Assembly (NCBI GenBank): GCA_959607825.1
Contig: CAUHNW010000010.1
Span: forward strand, 40,109-104,108
Source: HGM13006 sp900757695
GTDB taxonomy: Bacteria > Bacillota > Clostridia > Oscillospirales > Oscillospiraceae
Direction of reading: 5' to 3'
DNA: 64,000 nucleotides
Made by a program: the position numbers and the translations under genes. Each line of letters starts with the position of its first letter. Positions within the stretch are counted from its first letter, which is position 1. The notes beneath the pieces were generated by a model, which did no database searches, was not told the DNA's origin, and saw only the letters and a program-made list of their open reading frames with translations. This document shows positions 7,745-16,245 of this stretch, piece by piece.

Positions 7745-10700
7745 TCACTCTACAGATTTCAGCGACTGCACCATGTCGATCTTCTTCATCCGGAAATACA
7801 TCAGGAAATTCACGATCAGCGCAAACAGCAGGGACAGCATAATGGACATTCCATAGTTCCTCGGAAGTGCCTGACGGCCAAACATCACAAAGTCCAGCTC
7901 AATGGTGCGGATCAGATAGGTACACAGATATTTTCCCAGCAGCTGTCCAAAGGCAATGCCCAGCAGGGTCAAAACAATATTTTCCCGATAAATATACATG
8001 GCCACTTCCCGGTCATAAAAGCCCAGCACCTTAATGGTGGCGAGCTCTCGGATGCGCTCTGTAATATTGATATTGGTGAGGTTATACAGCACCACCAGAG
8101 CCAGCGCCGCAGCGGACAAAATGATGATGGTAACCGCCGCATTGACCGCCTTCATATTCTCTTCAAAGGAGTGGGCCGCAGCGCCAATGTTGGAGACCGC
8201 CGTGACGCTGTCCATTTCCATGAACCGCTGGGACATCTCTTCCACAGCCGGATCCGCAGGATCCTTTGCCGTAATCATCAGCTCATTGGGCACATAGTCC
8301 GTACCAAACAGCTGTGTATAGAGCTCCGCACTCATATAGACGTAATGCCGAACATAGTGCTCAACGATCCCCGTCACCTTCGCCTGTGCTTTTTCTCCGC
8401 ACTCCAGCGTCAGGGTATCCCCTACCGAAAGGTTCAGCAGCTCCGCCAGCTTTTCGCTGATCACCACACCGTCATTCTGGATTTCCACCGGTGCTCCGTT
8501 TGACAGCTCCCGGAGGGTCACCTGCTGAGCAAGCGCTGCCGGATCGTCCGTCACCACCAAATAGCCGTCCTGACTGCCGGAGTCATTGGAGGCCGTTACC
8601 GAACGGGTATAGATCTCCGCCGCAGAGGCCGTATTTTCGTCCTCCATGGCCTGCGCCAAGAGCCGCTTTCCGGCCTCGGCATTCTCCGGCTCCATGGACA
8701 CCTGAAGGTTGTAACGGTAGATATCCCCATACTGAATATCGATGATGCTGAAAATACTGGAACGAAGTCCAAGCCCTGCGATCATCAGTGCCGTACATCC
8801 GGCAATGCCAATGACCGTCATAAAAAAGCGCTTTTTATACCGGAACAGATTCCGGCAGGATACCTTCACAGAAAAGCTGAAATACTTCCACAGGAACGGA
8901 ATACGCTCCAGTAAAATGCGTTTTCCGGCTTTGGGTGCCTTGGGCCGCATCAGTGCCGCCGGGGTCTCTCTGGCCGTTGCCAGCATGGCCCACAGCGTTG
9001 CCCCTGCGGTGCAGGCCACACCTGCTCCTACCGCTCCAAGGCTCAGGGGCCAATACAGCTCCAGATGCAGGGACGGTAAGGTATACATAATTCCATAAGA
9101 GGTAAAAATCACCCACGGGATCAGCGTTGCGCCAATGGCCACGCCCACAATACCGCCGCCCACTGCGGCAATTGCGCCATAGAGCAGGAACTTCAGTGTA
9201 ATCACACCGGTGCCGTAGCCCATGGCCTTGATGGAGCCGATCTCCGTGCGTTCCTCCTCCACCATTCGTGTCATGGTGGTCAGGCACACCAGCGCCGCCA
9301 CCACAAAAAAGATCACCGGGAACATATTGGCCAAGTTTGCCATACGCTGGGCATTTTGATCGTAGCTCACAAAGCCGTAATTGCTGCCCCGATCCAGCAC
9401 ATAGACATTCGGCGTCTCGATCTCATCGATTTTATTCTGGGCATCATCAATTTCCCTTTGGCCCTCCGCCAGCTTTTCATCGGCTTCCTTTCTGGCATCC
9501 GCCAGCTTGCCCTGATTCTCTTCGTACTGGTTCTCGCCGTCTTCCAGCTTGGCCTGATTTTCCGTGATTTCGTTTTCCGCATCCGCCAGCTGGGTTTCAT
9601 ATTCCGTCTGTGCCTGGGCGTATTCTGACTCGCCGGCCTCCAACTGCTGCTGGGCCTCATAATACTCGCTCCAGCCGCTGTCGATCTGTGCCTGTGCCGA
9701 TGCAATCTGGCTCTGTGCCGACGCCGCCTGCTGCTCATATTGGCTTTGCGCCGCCGCAAGCTGCGCTTTGGCCTCGGCCAGTGCAGTTTCTCCGGCAGAG
9801 AGCTGTGCTTCCGCCGATTCCAGCGCCGACGTCATAGCGTCATAGGTTTCCTGGGAAAACGTCAGCGTAGCCGGGTCAATTTCCACCCCCGCTGCAGCGG
9901 CAGCCTCTATCTGCTCCTGTTGGGCAGCCAATCCCTGCCCATAGGCCTCTGTCTGCTGCCGCAGTTCCTCTGTCTGCTGTCTGGCCTCCTCCAGAGAGGC
10001 TTCCTGCTGATCGATCTGGCTCTGGGCGTCATCCAGCTGCCCCTTTGCTTCCGCAAGCTGCTGCTCTGCGGAAGCCTTCTGACTGTCCAGCTGTGCCTGC
10101 GACTGATCCAGCTGTGTTTTTGCCTCTTCCAGCTGGTGATAACCGTCATCCAGCTGTGCCCGTGCATCACTTAGCTGCTGCCGGCCGTCGCTGACCGCCT
10201 GTTCATACTGGCTTTGGGCGTCCGTTAAGCTGGCCCATCCGTCATCCAGGGTTTTTCTCGCCTCGCTGAGCTCCGACTGCCCGTCCTCGATCTGCTGCTG
10301 GGCATCTGACTGCGCCTCGTTCAGCTGCTGCCGGGCATCGTCCACCTGCTGCTGGGCATCCTTTCGCAGGCTTTCATATCGGAGCTGTGCCCGCTCCTCT
10401 GCGGCATCGGTAAGCCGCTGGGTCAGAGCATCGATCTGATCCTCGTATTCCTGTGAATAGGCGTCCAGCTTCTTTGCCCCGGCCGCCGTCACATTACAGA
10501 GGGTATAGTAGTCCAGCTGAAAGCTGGACTCCGGCAGAAGCATATATTCATCCACGCTGCCGTCTCCCAAACTGCTGGTGCCCCGTTCAATGGAGATATA
10601 CAACGGACTCTGCACCACACCGGTAATGGTAAACGTATTCCCCGCCAGTGCGTCGGCATACTGCTCCCCCGGTGTCACCGTGACCTGATCGCCTACCGCC

Positions 10701-11134
10701 ACATCGTAGTAGTTCAGCAGCTTTTCCTCCACTGCGCATTCATCGGGCTGTTCCGGCAGTCGGCCCTCCACCACAATGGGGGCATTGATCCCCGATGGAG
10801 ACAGGCTGATGGCCTTTACTACCCGATCACTTTCCGGCAGAGACATAATGGCATCCAGCGCCCAGCCTCCTTCTGCCTGTCCAACGCCTTCCACCTCGGA
10901 AAACGCCGCAATGTCCTCCTCGGTAAGTCCCAAGGTCGACATGATCTGGATGTCCATAAAGTTCTGACGGTCAAAGTATTCGTCTGAGGTTTTCCTCATA
11001 TCCGGCGCCGCAGAGCGCAGTCCAACCAGAAACATGCAGCCCAGCGCCACCATAATAAAAATGGATAAAAAGCGCGTAAAGGATCCCCGGATCTCCCGGA
11101 ACAGAACTTTTCTAAGGCTCCGGTTCACTACCAC
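7745..11134 (-). CDS. FtsX-family ABC transporter permease with long coiled coil
   Basis: 1129-residue membrane protein. One TM near the N-terminus is followed by a MacB-like extracellular region. Next is a very long Gln/Ala/Glu-rich heptad region (about residues 245-560), then a first FtsX domain (from about 620, with MVEEERTEIGSIKAMGY). A second extracellular domain and a C-terminal FtsX domain (ERIRELATIKVLGFYDREV) complete it. Such permeases work as mechanotransmission or exporter units with a partner ATPase, here encoded directly upstream. The GTG start overlaps the ATPase stop; a second GTG at 11128 is an alternative. The substrate is unknown. Confidence 0.88.
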   Translation of the reverse strand: MVVNRSLRKVLFREIRGSFTRFLSIFIMVALGCMFLVGLRSAAPDMRKTSDEYFDRQNFMDIQIMSTLGLTEEDIAAFSEVEGVGQAEGGWALDAIMSLPESDRVVKAISLSPSGINAPIVVEGRLPEQPDECAVEEKLLNYYDVAVGDQVTVTPGEQYADALAGNTFTITGVVQSPLYISIERGTSSLGDGSVDEYMLLPESSFQLDYYTLCNVTAAGAKKLDAYSQEYEDQIDALTQRLTDAAEERAQLRYESLRKDAQQQVDDARQQLNEAQSDAQQQIEDGQSELSEARKTLDDGWASLTDAQSQYEQAVSDGRQQLSDARAQLDDGYHQLEEAKTQLDQSQAQLDSQKASAEQQLAEAKGQLDDAQSQIDQQEASLEEARQQTEELRQQTEAYGQGLAAQQEQIEAAAAAGVEIDPATLTFSQETYDAMTSALESAEAQLSAGETALAEAKAQLAAAQSQYEQQAASAQSQIASAQAQIDSGWSEYYEAQQQLEAGESEYAQAQTEYETQLADAENEITENQAKLEDGENQYEENQGKLADARKEADEKLAEGQREIDDAQNKIDEIETPNVYVLDRGSNYGFVSYDQNAQRMANLANMFPVIFFVVAALVCLTTMTRMVEEERTEIGSIKAMGYGTGVITLKFLLYGAIAAVGGGIVGVAIGATLIPWVIFTSYGIMYTLPSLHLELYWPLSLGAVGAGVACTAGATLWAMLATARETPAALMRPKAPKAGKRILLERIPFLWKYFSFSVKVSCRNLFRYKKRFFMTVIGIAGCTALMIAGLGLRSSIFSIIDIQYGDIYRYNLQVSMEPENAEAGKRLLAQAMEDENTASAAEIYTRSVTASNDSGSQDGYLVVTDDPAALAQQVTLRELSNGAPVEIQNDGVVISEKLAELLNLSVGDTLTLECGEKAQAKVTGIVEHYVRHYVYMSAELYTQLFGTDYVPNELMITAKDPADPAVEEMSQRFMEMDSVTAVSNIGAAAHSFEENMKAVNAAVTIIILSAAALALVVLYNLTNINITERIRELATIKVLGFYDREVAMYIYRENIVLTLLGIAFGQLLGKYLCTYLIRTIELDFVMFGRQALPRNYGMSIMLSLLFALIVNFLMYFRMKKIDMVQSLKSVE

Positions 11135-11829
11135 TCAATCCTTTCTATAGGAACGGGATTTTCATTCTGATACATCTTGCTGACCTTGCCGCTACGGATC
11201 TGGATCACCCGATCCCCCATGGGCATCAGTGCGGAGTTATGGGTTATGATCACCACCGTCATGCCATCCCGGCGGCAGGTGTCCTGCAGCAGCTGCAAAA
11301 CCTCCTTGCCGGTATTGTAGTCCAGCGCACCGGTAGGTTCATCGCACAGCAGCAGCTTGGGGCGTTTTGCCAGCGCACGGGCAATGGCAACCCGCTGCTG
11401 CTCGCCGCCGGAGAGCTGAGCAGGGAAATTGTTCATCCGATCCTTCAGCCCTACACGGGTCAAGGCTTCCACCGCATCCATATGATCCGGGCAGATCTCA
11501 CTAGCCAATTCCACGTTTTCCAGTGCCGTCAGGTTGCCCACCAGATTATAAAACTGGAAAACAAACCCGATATCATAGCGCCGATAGCTCGTCAAATTTC
11601 TCCCTCTCAGCCCCGCAATTTCCCGGCCATCTACCAGAATGGAGCCTGAGGTAGGCGTATCCATGCCCCCCAGCAGGTTCAGCACGGTGGTCTTTCCTGC
11701 GCCGCTGGGGCCTACTACAATGCACAGCTCCCCCTGCTCCACCTGAAAATCCACCCCGTCCAAGGCCCTGATGCCGCCATTGCCCCCGGGATAGACCCGG
11801 GTAACGTCCTTTACTTCAATATAAGCCAT
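11128..11829 (-). CDS. ABC transporter ATPase, MacB/LolD type
   Basis: 233-residue ATPase partner of the FtsX permease that follows and overlaps it. It shows Walker A GPSGAGKTT, signature LSGGEQQRVAIARAL, Walker B LLLCDEPTGALD and the H-loop VIITHN. The FVFQFYNLVGNLTALENVELA Q-loop region is typical of the LolD/MacB subfamily. The ATG at 11829 is chosen because GAGGA lies 7 bases upstream; a longer frame to 11868 lacks a ribosome site. The two genes form an exporter or mechanotransmitter unit with no dedicated regulator visible nearby. Confidence 0.92.
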   Translation of the reverse strand: MAYIEVKDVTRVYPGGNGGIRALDGVDFQVEQGELCIVVGPSGAGKTTVLNLLGGMDTPTSGSILVDGREIAGLRGRNLTSYRRYDIGFVFQFYNLVGNLTALENVELASEICPDHMDAVEALTRVGLKDRMNNFPAQLSGGEQQRVAIARALAKRPKLLLCDEPTGALDYNTGKEVLQLLQDTCRRDGMTVVIITHNSALMPMGDRVIQIRSGKVSKMYQNENPVPIERIEW

Positions 11830-11992
11830 AGCATATTCCTCACAACAGTCTTTTTCCGAATACAGCATTATTATAGTATAATTCCGAAAAAAAGTACATG
11901 CTTCCCTTGTGAATTTTCTCCATGCAGCGTCCCTATTCCCGGAAGCTATAGCCCATAACCAACTGATATCAGAGCATCCCGGCAGTTTATGG

Positions 11993-11998
11993 TATAAT
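11993..11998 (+). promoter_or_regulatory. Extended -10 promoter of the flavoprotein gene
   Basis: TATAAT at 11993-11998 with a TGG directly upstream (extended -10). No good -35 is seen. The gap 11830-12041 otherwise holds only the divergent ATPase promoter region. Confidence 0.5.
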
Positions 11999-12041
11999 GC
12001 TTCTATATCGAACCAAATTATTGGAATCAGGAGGAATACAA

Positions 12042-14150
12042 ATGACCAATCCCTATTCCCATCTGCTGTCCCCCTTCAAAATTGGGAACGTCACCTTAAA
12101 AAATCGTATGATGGGCTCAAAATGTGCACTTCAGAGCTTTACGCTGGAGCAGGCACGAGAGTTTTATGCCGACATGGCCCGGAATGGCGCCGCCACCGTT
12201 ACCGTTGCCATGGGCGATCATCCGGAGCGCAATCTGAATCTCCCGGATCAAAATGGCAGGATGCCCCATATGGACGGCACCGGCAACGACATGCGGGATC
12301 CCGCCGTAGTAGAGGGCTACCGAAAAATCGCAGAAGCAGTCCATGCCTATGGCACGCTGGCTTCCGCCTCCCTTATGGACATTGAGCCAACAGATGTAAA
12401 TATCTCCGATACCCCCAACTGGGATGAGATCCCCAAAAACGGCGACTACAACTCCGCTGTGTTCCGCAATAAGCCCGGCATCTCGCAGGAACGGCTCCAG
12501 CTTCTGATCGATGAGTTTGCCTTCCGTGCCAAGGAGGCCAAGGACATGGGCTTTGACATGTGCACCTTCTACATGTCCTACCGATCCTCCATTCTGGCCT
12601 GTTCCATGTCACCGCTGCTGAACCAGCGCACGGACAAATACGGCGGGAAAACCATGGCAGAGCGTGCCACGCTGGCCAAGGAGGTATTTTCCAAGGTCAA
12701 GGAGGTCTGCGGGCCGGACTTTCTGATTGAAGCCCAGATCTCCGCAGAGGAAGAGGCGCCCGGCTATACCTTTGAGGATTTTCTGGATTTCTGTCAGGCG
12801 CTGGAAGGCTATGTGGACATCATTCAGATCCGAGGACTGGATGGCTCCGCCACCCATGTCAACGGCCTCAACTACCGGAAGGGACACCCCCATTCCATCG
12901 ACTACGCCGCCGCCTTCAAGGCCCGGGGCATCAAAATCGCCTGCGCTCCTGTGGGCGGATATGGAGATCCTGAGATGATGGAGCGGTTCCTTGCAGAGGG
13001 CAAAACCGATCTCTTTGCCATGGCCCGTCAGTTTCTGGCAGACGACCATTATTACGAAAAGGTCACCGCCGGTCTCCCCGCCGCTGAGATCGTCCCCTGC
13101 ATTCTCTGTAACGGATGTCATGGACACCACACCTGCTCCGTCAATCCCCGGCTGGGCCGGAAACGGAATCTCTTTGCCGAAACCACCACGCCCAAAAAGG
13201 TCGCAGTCATCGGCGGCGGCCCCGGCGGAATGATGGCGGCGCTCACCGCTGCCAGAAGAGGCCATCAGGTCACCCTTTATGAGAAGGCCCCCATGCTGGG
13301 TGGTCAGCTGGTGGCTGCCAGCATGCCGGACTATAAATGGCCGATTGGCGAATATCTCGCATATCTGCTCCGTGAGCTGTATAAGCTGCCGGTTCAGCTA
13401 CAGCTCGGCATAACAGCCACGCCGGAACTGCTGAAGGAACAGGGCTATGATGCCATTCTCTGTGCGCCCGGCTCCGAACCGGTCTACCCGCCTGTTCCCG
13501 GCGCCGAAAACGCCCGGCTGGCGGAATCCGTATTCGGTCATGAGGCGGAATTGGGGCACCGGGTCGTTGTAATCGGCGGTGCGGACACCGGACGGGATGT
13601 CAGTCTGTACCTTGCCCGGGCCGGTCATCAGGTGACCATGGTAACACGTGGGCAGATCCAGCTGGCCGATGATATGCACACCGAGCGGCTCCAAAAGGAG
13701 TCCTTCCAGAAGGAGCCCAACTTCTCCTATGTAGATTTTGCCGCAACGGAAAAGATTGAGCCCCACTGCGTCACCTTGCGGGTACAGACCAACGGCGTCC
13801 ACGGCTTTATCCCCCTGATGGGGCCGCAGGACGACGAGGATGCCTACTATCAGGATCAGCATGCAGGCGGCCCGGGTGGTCCGGGCGGTCCCGGCGGTCC
13901 CGGTGGTCCCGGTGGTCCGGGTGGTCCCGGCCCCTTTGGCGCTCCCATCCCGGCACCGGATCCTATTTACGAAAACCGCACGCTGGCGTGCGACAGCGTA
14001 GTGGTTTCCGGCGGAAGGGCCCCCAGAACCGGGCTGGCAGAGTCTTTCCGTGGTGCTGCGCCCATCGTGACCGTCATCGGCGATGCCGTAACGGTTTCCA
14101 ACATCAAACGTGCTACTTACTCCGGCTATAAGGCCGCCATGGAGCTGTAA
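12042..14150 (+). CDS. Old yellow enzyme-type Fe-S flavoprotein oxidoreductase with (GGP)7 insert
   Basis: 702 residues, the normal size for the FadH/BaiCD/enoate-reductase family: an N-terminal FMN TIM barrel (LLSPFKIGNVTLKNRM start), a Fe-S cysteine cluster near residue 353 (CILCNGC then HHTC), an FAD Rossmann motif VIGGGPGG near 389, and a second Rossmann motif VIGGADTG. These enzymes reduce activated C=C bonds with NAD(P)H. The substrate cannot be read from sequence. Seven Gly-Gly-Pro repeats (residues about 609-629) interrupt the C-terminal domain. AGGAGG fixes the ATG at 12042. It is monocistronic with its own terminator. Confidence 0.88.
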   Translation: MTNPYSHLLSPFKIGNVTLKNRMMGSKCALQSFTLEQAREFYADMARNGAATVTVAMGDHPERNLNLPDQNGRMPHMDGTGNDMRDPAVVEGYRKIAEAVHAYGTLASASLMDIEPTDVNISDTPNWDEIPKNGDYNSAVFRNKPGISQERLQLLIDEFAFRAKEAKDMGFDMCTFYMSYRSSILACSMSPLLNQRTDKYGGKTMAERATLAKEVFSKVKEVCGPDFLIEAQISAEEEAPGYTFEDFLDFCQALEGYVDIIQIRGLDGSATHVNGLNYRKGHPHSIDYAAAFKARGIKIACAPVGGYGDPEMMERFLAEGKTDLFAMARQFLADDHYYEKVTAGLPAAEIVPCILCNGCHGHHTCSVNPRLGRKRNLFAETTTPKKVAVIGGGPGGMMAALTAARRGHQVTLYEKAPMLGGQLVAASMPDYKWPIGEYLAYLLRELYKLPVQLQLGITATPELLKEQGYDAILCAPGSEPVYPPVPGAENARLAESVFGHEAELGHRVVVIGGADTGRDVSLYLARAGHQVTMVTRGQIQLADDMHTERLQKESFQKEPNFSYVDFAATEKIEPHCVTLRVQTNGVHGFIPLMGPQDDEDAYYQDQHAGGPGGPGGPGGPGGPGGPGGPGPFGAPIPAPDPIYENRTLACDSVVVSGGRAPRTGLAESFRGAAPIVTVIGDAVTVSNIKRATYSGYKAAMEL
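13866..13928 (+). repeat. Seven 9-bp repeats encoding Gly-Gly-Pro
   Basis: Seven in-frame GGN GGN CCN units within the flavoprotein gene, with varied third bases. This indicates either age or selection on the protein sequence rather than recent slippage. Confidence 0.95.
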
Positions 14151-14154
14151 AAGC

Positions 14155-14190
14155 AATCGGGTGCTGAGCGATTTCGCTTAGCACCCGATT
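14155..14190. terminator. Bidirectional terminator between flavoprotein gene and crcB
   Basis: AATCGGGTGCT pairs with AGCACCCGATT, the inner stem is extended by GAGCG/CGCTT, and T-rich flanks lie on both strands. Confidence 0.88.
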
Positions 14191-14192
14191 TG

Positions 14193-14555
14193 TTATGATT
14201 TTCCGATCTGACCGCCGAACCACAGCCCCGCTGCTGTTCCGAGCAGGCAGCAGGTCAGGCTCAGGGCCACATACAGCACGCCCAGTCCATAGCGTCCATT
14301 TTGCAGCAGCATTACTGTCTCCAGCGAAAAGGTGGAAAACGTGGTAAAGCCGCCGCAGATCCCGGTTTTCAGAAGCAGGACACTTCTCGTTGAAAGCCGC
14401 CCTGCCTGTGCGGCAATCAAGCCTATGAGAAATGCGCCCAGAAAATTGGTCAGCAGCGTAGCCATGGGAAACTCTCTGGAAATCGGCAGCAGGCTCAGTC
14501 CGTACCGAAGTGCCGCTCCGATTCCGCCGCCCAACGCAACAGCCAGAATATTCAT
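14193..14555 (-). CDS. crcB: Fluoride channel CrcB/FluC
   Basis: 120 residues, four TM helices. It has the Fluc hallmarks GGGIGAALRYGLS, TLLTNFLGAFLIG and the GGFTTFSTFSLE motif with the Phe-box and Thr/Ser track. It exports toxic fluoride as an antiparallel dimer; one gene suffices for a homodimer. The ATG at 14555 has GGAGGAG upstream and overlaps the pncC stop as ATGA, so translation is coupled. No fluoride (crcB) riboswitch is evident, which fits its position inside an operon. Confidence 0.92.
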   Translation of the reverse strand: MNILAVALGGGIGAALRYGLSLLPISREFPMATLLTNFLGAFLIGLIAAQAGRLSTRSVLLLKTGICGGFTTFSTFSLETVMLLQNGRYGLGVLYVALSLTCCLLGTAAGLWFGGQIGKS

Positions 14556-15031
14556 GGATTCTCCTCCAGCCATCGGAGTGCCATTTCCAGCGCCTGCTCC
14601 ACCGCCTGCTGCTGCACCTGCTCCCGGTTTCCGGGAAACACATAGTGCTTGCAGCAGCACCGGCCACCGGCATACAGCCCCAGAAACACCGTTCCCACCG
14701 GCTGAATTCCATCGCCCTCCGGCCCTGCAAGTCCGGTGGCCGACAGAGCCAAGTCCGTCTCCATCCGTGCCGCTGCTCCCGAAGCCATGGACTCTGCCAC
14801 AGGTGCAGATACTGCGGTATACTTGTCCAGCAGCTCCTGCGGCACCGAAAGCACCTGATGCTTCACCCGGTCACAATAGCTGACAATGGCCCCGGGAAAC
14901 ACCTTGGAGCTGCCGGGCACTGCCGTAATGGCAGCGGCAATTCTGCCGCCGGTGCAGGATTCCGCAGTGGTAACAGTCAGCCCTCTGGCTGTCAACTCCT
15001 CCACCAGCCGCCTTGCCTTATCGCTCAACAC
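14552..15031 (-). CDS. pncC: Nicotinamide-nucleotide amidohydrolase (CinA C-terminal domain protein)
   Basis: 159-residue stand-alone CinA C-terminal domain, a cytoplasmic deamidase that recycles nicotinamide mononucleotide to nicotinate mononucleotide. Family motifs are TTAESCTGGRIAAAITAVPGSS, GAIVSYCDRVKHQVL and ALSATGLAGPEGDG. The N-terminal molybdopterin-like half of full-length CinA is absent, as in PncC proteins. It overlaps thiI by 14 bases upstream and crcB by 4 bases downstream. Confidence 0.92.
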   Translation of the reverse strand: MLSDKARRLVEELTARGLTVTTAESCTGGRIAAAITAVPGSSKVFPGAIVSYCDRVKHQVLSVPQELLDKYTAVSAPVAESMASGAAARMETDLALSATGLAGPEGDGIQPVGTVFLGLYAGGRCCCKHYVFPGNREQVQQQAVEQALEMALRWLEENP

Positions 15032-16196
15032 GGATATACACCGGCTCGGTGCCTTCTACGGCTTCCTTCACCAGCGCCTCCACGTCCATCTTTGCCTCGG
15101 CCTTTTCGATTTCAGCCAACTGGGGGCGGGTCTTAGGATGCTTGGGGGTAAAGACCGTGCAGCAGTCCTCATAGGGGAGGATTGAGGTCTCCATGGTGTC
15201 GATTTTCCGGGCGATGGCAATGATCTCTTCCTTGTCCATGCCAATGACGGGCCGGAACACCGGCAGACGGCACACCGCATTGGTCACCATCATGGCCTGC
15301 ATGGTCTGAGAGGCCACCTGACCGAGGCTCTCGCCGGTAACAAGGCTCATGCAGCCCAGCTTCTCCGCCAGCGCCTCGGAAATCCGCATCATCATCCGGC
15401 GCATAATCAGGGTAAAGTATTCCTCCGGGCAGTTATCCCGAATCTCCTCCTGAATCTTTGTGAAGGGCACCACATGAACGGTAATGCGACCGCAGTACCG
15501 GGTCATGATCCGAGCCAGATCCAGCACCTTTTCTTTCGCCCGCTCCGAGGTGTAGGGATAGCTGAAGAAATGTACACACTCCAGCTCCACGCCCCGCTTT
15601 GCCATCATATAGCCCGCTACAGGGCTGTCGATGCCGCCGGAGAGCAGCAGGGCGGACTTTCCGCCCACGCCCACAGGCAGTCCGCCTGCACCGGGCTCTG
15701 CCGGGCCATGGACAAAGGCCCGCTCCTCCCGAACTTCCACATAGACGGTATAGGCCGGATTGTGGACATCCACCTCCACCTGCGGATATTCCTCTGCCAG
15801 CCGTCCGCCGATCTCCTGTGAAATCTGAATGGAGTTCAGCGGGAACCGCTTGTCTGCCCGCTTGGATTCCACCTTAAAGGACTTGGCGCAGGCGATCTCA
15901 TCCCCCAGATAGTCCCGGCAGGCATTGAAAATCGCATCCAGATCCTTGTCACAGCCCCGGCTCCGGCAGCGGGAGATAATGCCGAATACTCTGCCGCAGG
16001 CCTCCCACGCCCCGTCCAGATCGCAGTCATCGTTTTCCGGCTCCACATAGACGGTGGACTGGAGCAGACGAATCTTGAACCGGCCATAGGGCTTCAGCCG
16101 ACGGCTCAGATTGCTGTGGAGCTTGCCCTCAAAGCTGGCCCGGTTCAGGCCCTTCAGGACAATTTCTCCCATTTTCAAAAGGAACATTTCATTCAT
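15018..16196 (-). CDS. thiI: tRNA 4-thiouridine synthase ThiI
   Basis: 392 residues: a ferredoxin-like/THUMP N-terminal part, then a PP-loop ATP pyrophosphatase domain with LLSGGIDSPVAGYMMAKRG, and later TGESLGQVASQT and CCTVFTPKHPKTRP. It adenylates tRNA U8 for sulfur transfer. There is no C-terminal rhodanese domain, as in most Firmicutes, so sulfur must come through another protein; no cysteine desulfurase gene lies next to it. It is first in a thiI-pncC-crcB operon. Confidence 0.94.
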   Translation of the reverse strand: MNEMFLLKMGEIVLKGLNRASFEGKLHSNLSRRLKPYGRFKIRLLQSTVYVEPENDDCDLDGAWEACGRVFGIISRCRSRGCDKDLDAIFNACRDYLGDEIACAKSFKVESKRADKRFPLNSIQISQEIGGRLAEEYPQVEVDVHNPAYTVYVEVREERAFVHGPAEPGAGGLPVGVGGKSALLLSGGIDSPVAGYMMAKRGVELECVHFFSYPYTSERAKEKVLDLARIMTRYCGRITVHVVPFTKIQEEIRDNCPEEYFTLIMRRMMMRISEALAEKLGCMSLVTGESLGQVASQTMQAMMVTNAVCRLPVFRPVIGMDKEEIIAIARKIDTMETSILPYEDCCTVFTPKHPKTRPQLAEIEKAEAKMDVEALVKEAVEGTEPVYIRVER

Positions 16197-16245
16197 GTGT
16201 CTTTCCTCGTTTTTCTAAAGTATATCAGAGAAATTATACACGATT

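Noticed and set aside
13866..13928. CRISPR-like or other non-coding repeat array
   Set aside because: The 9-base units are in frame, code for GGP and have no spacers. No CRISPR array or cas gene was seen anywhere in the window.
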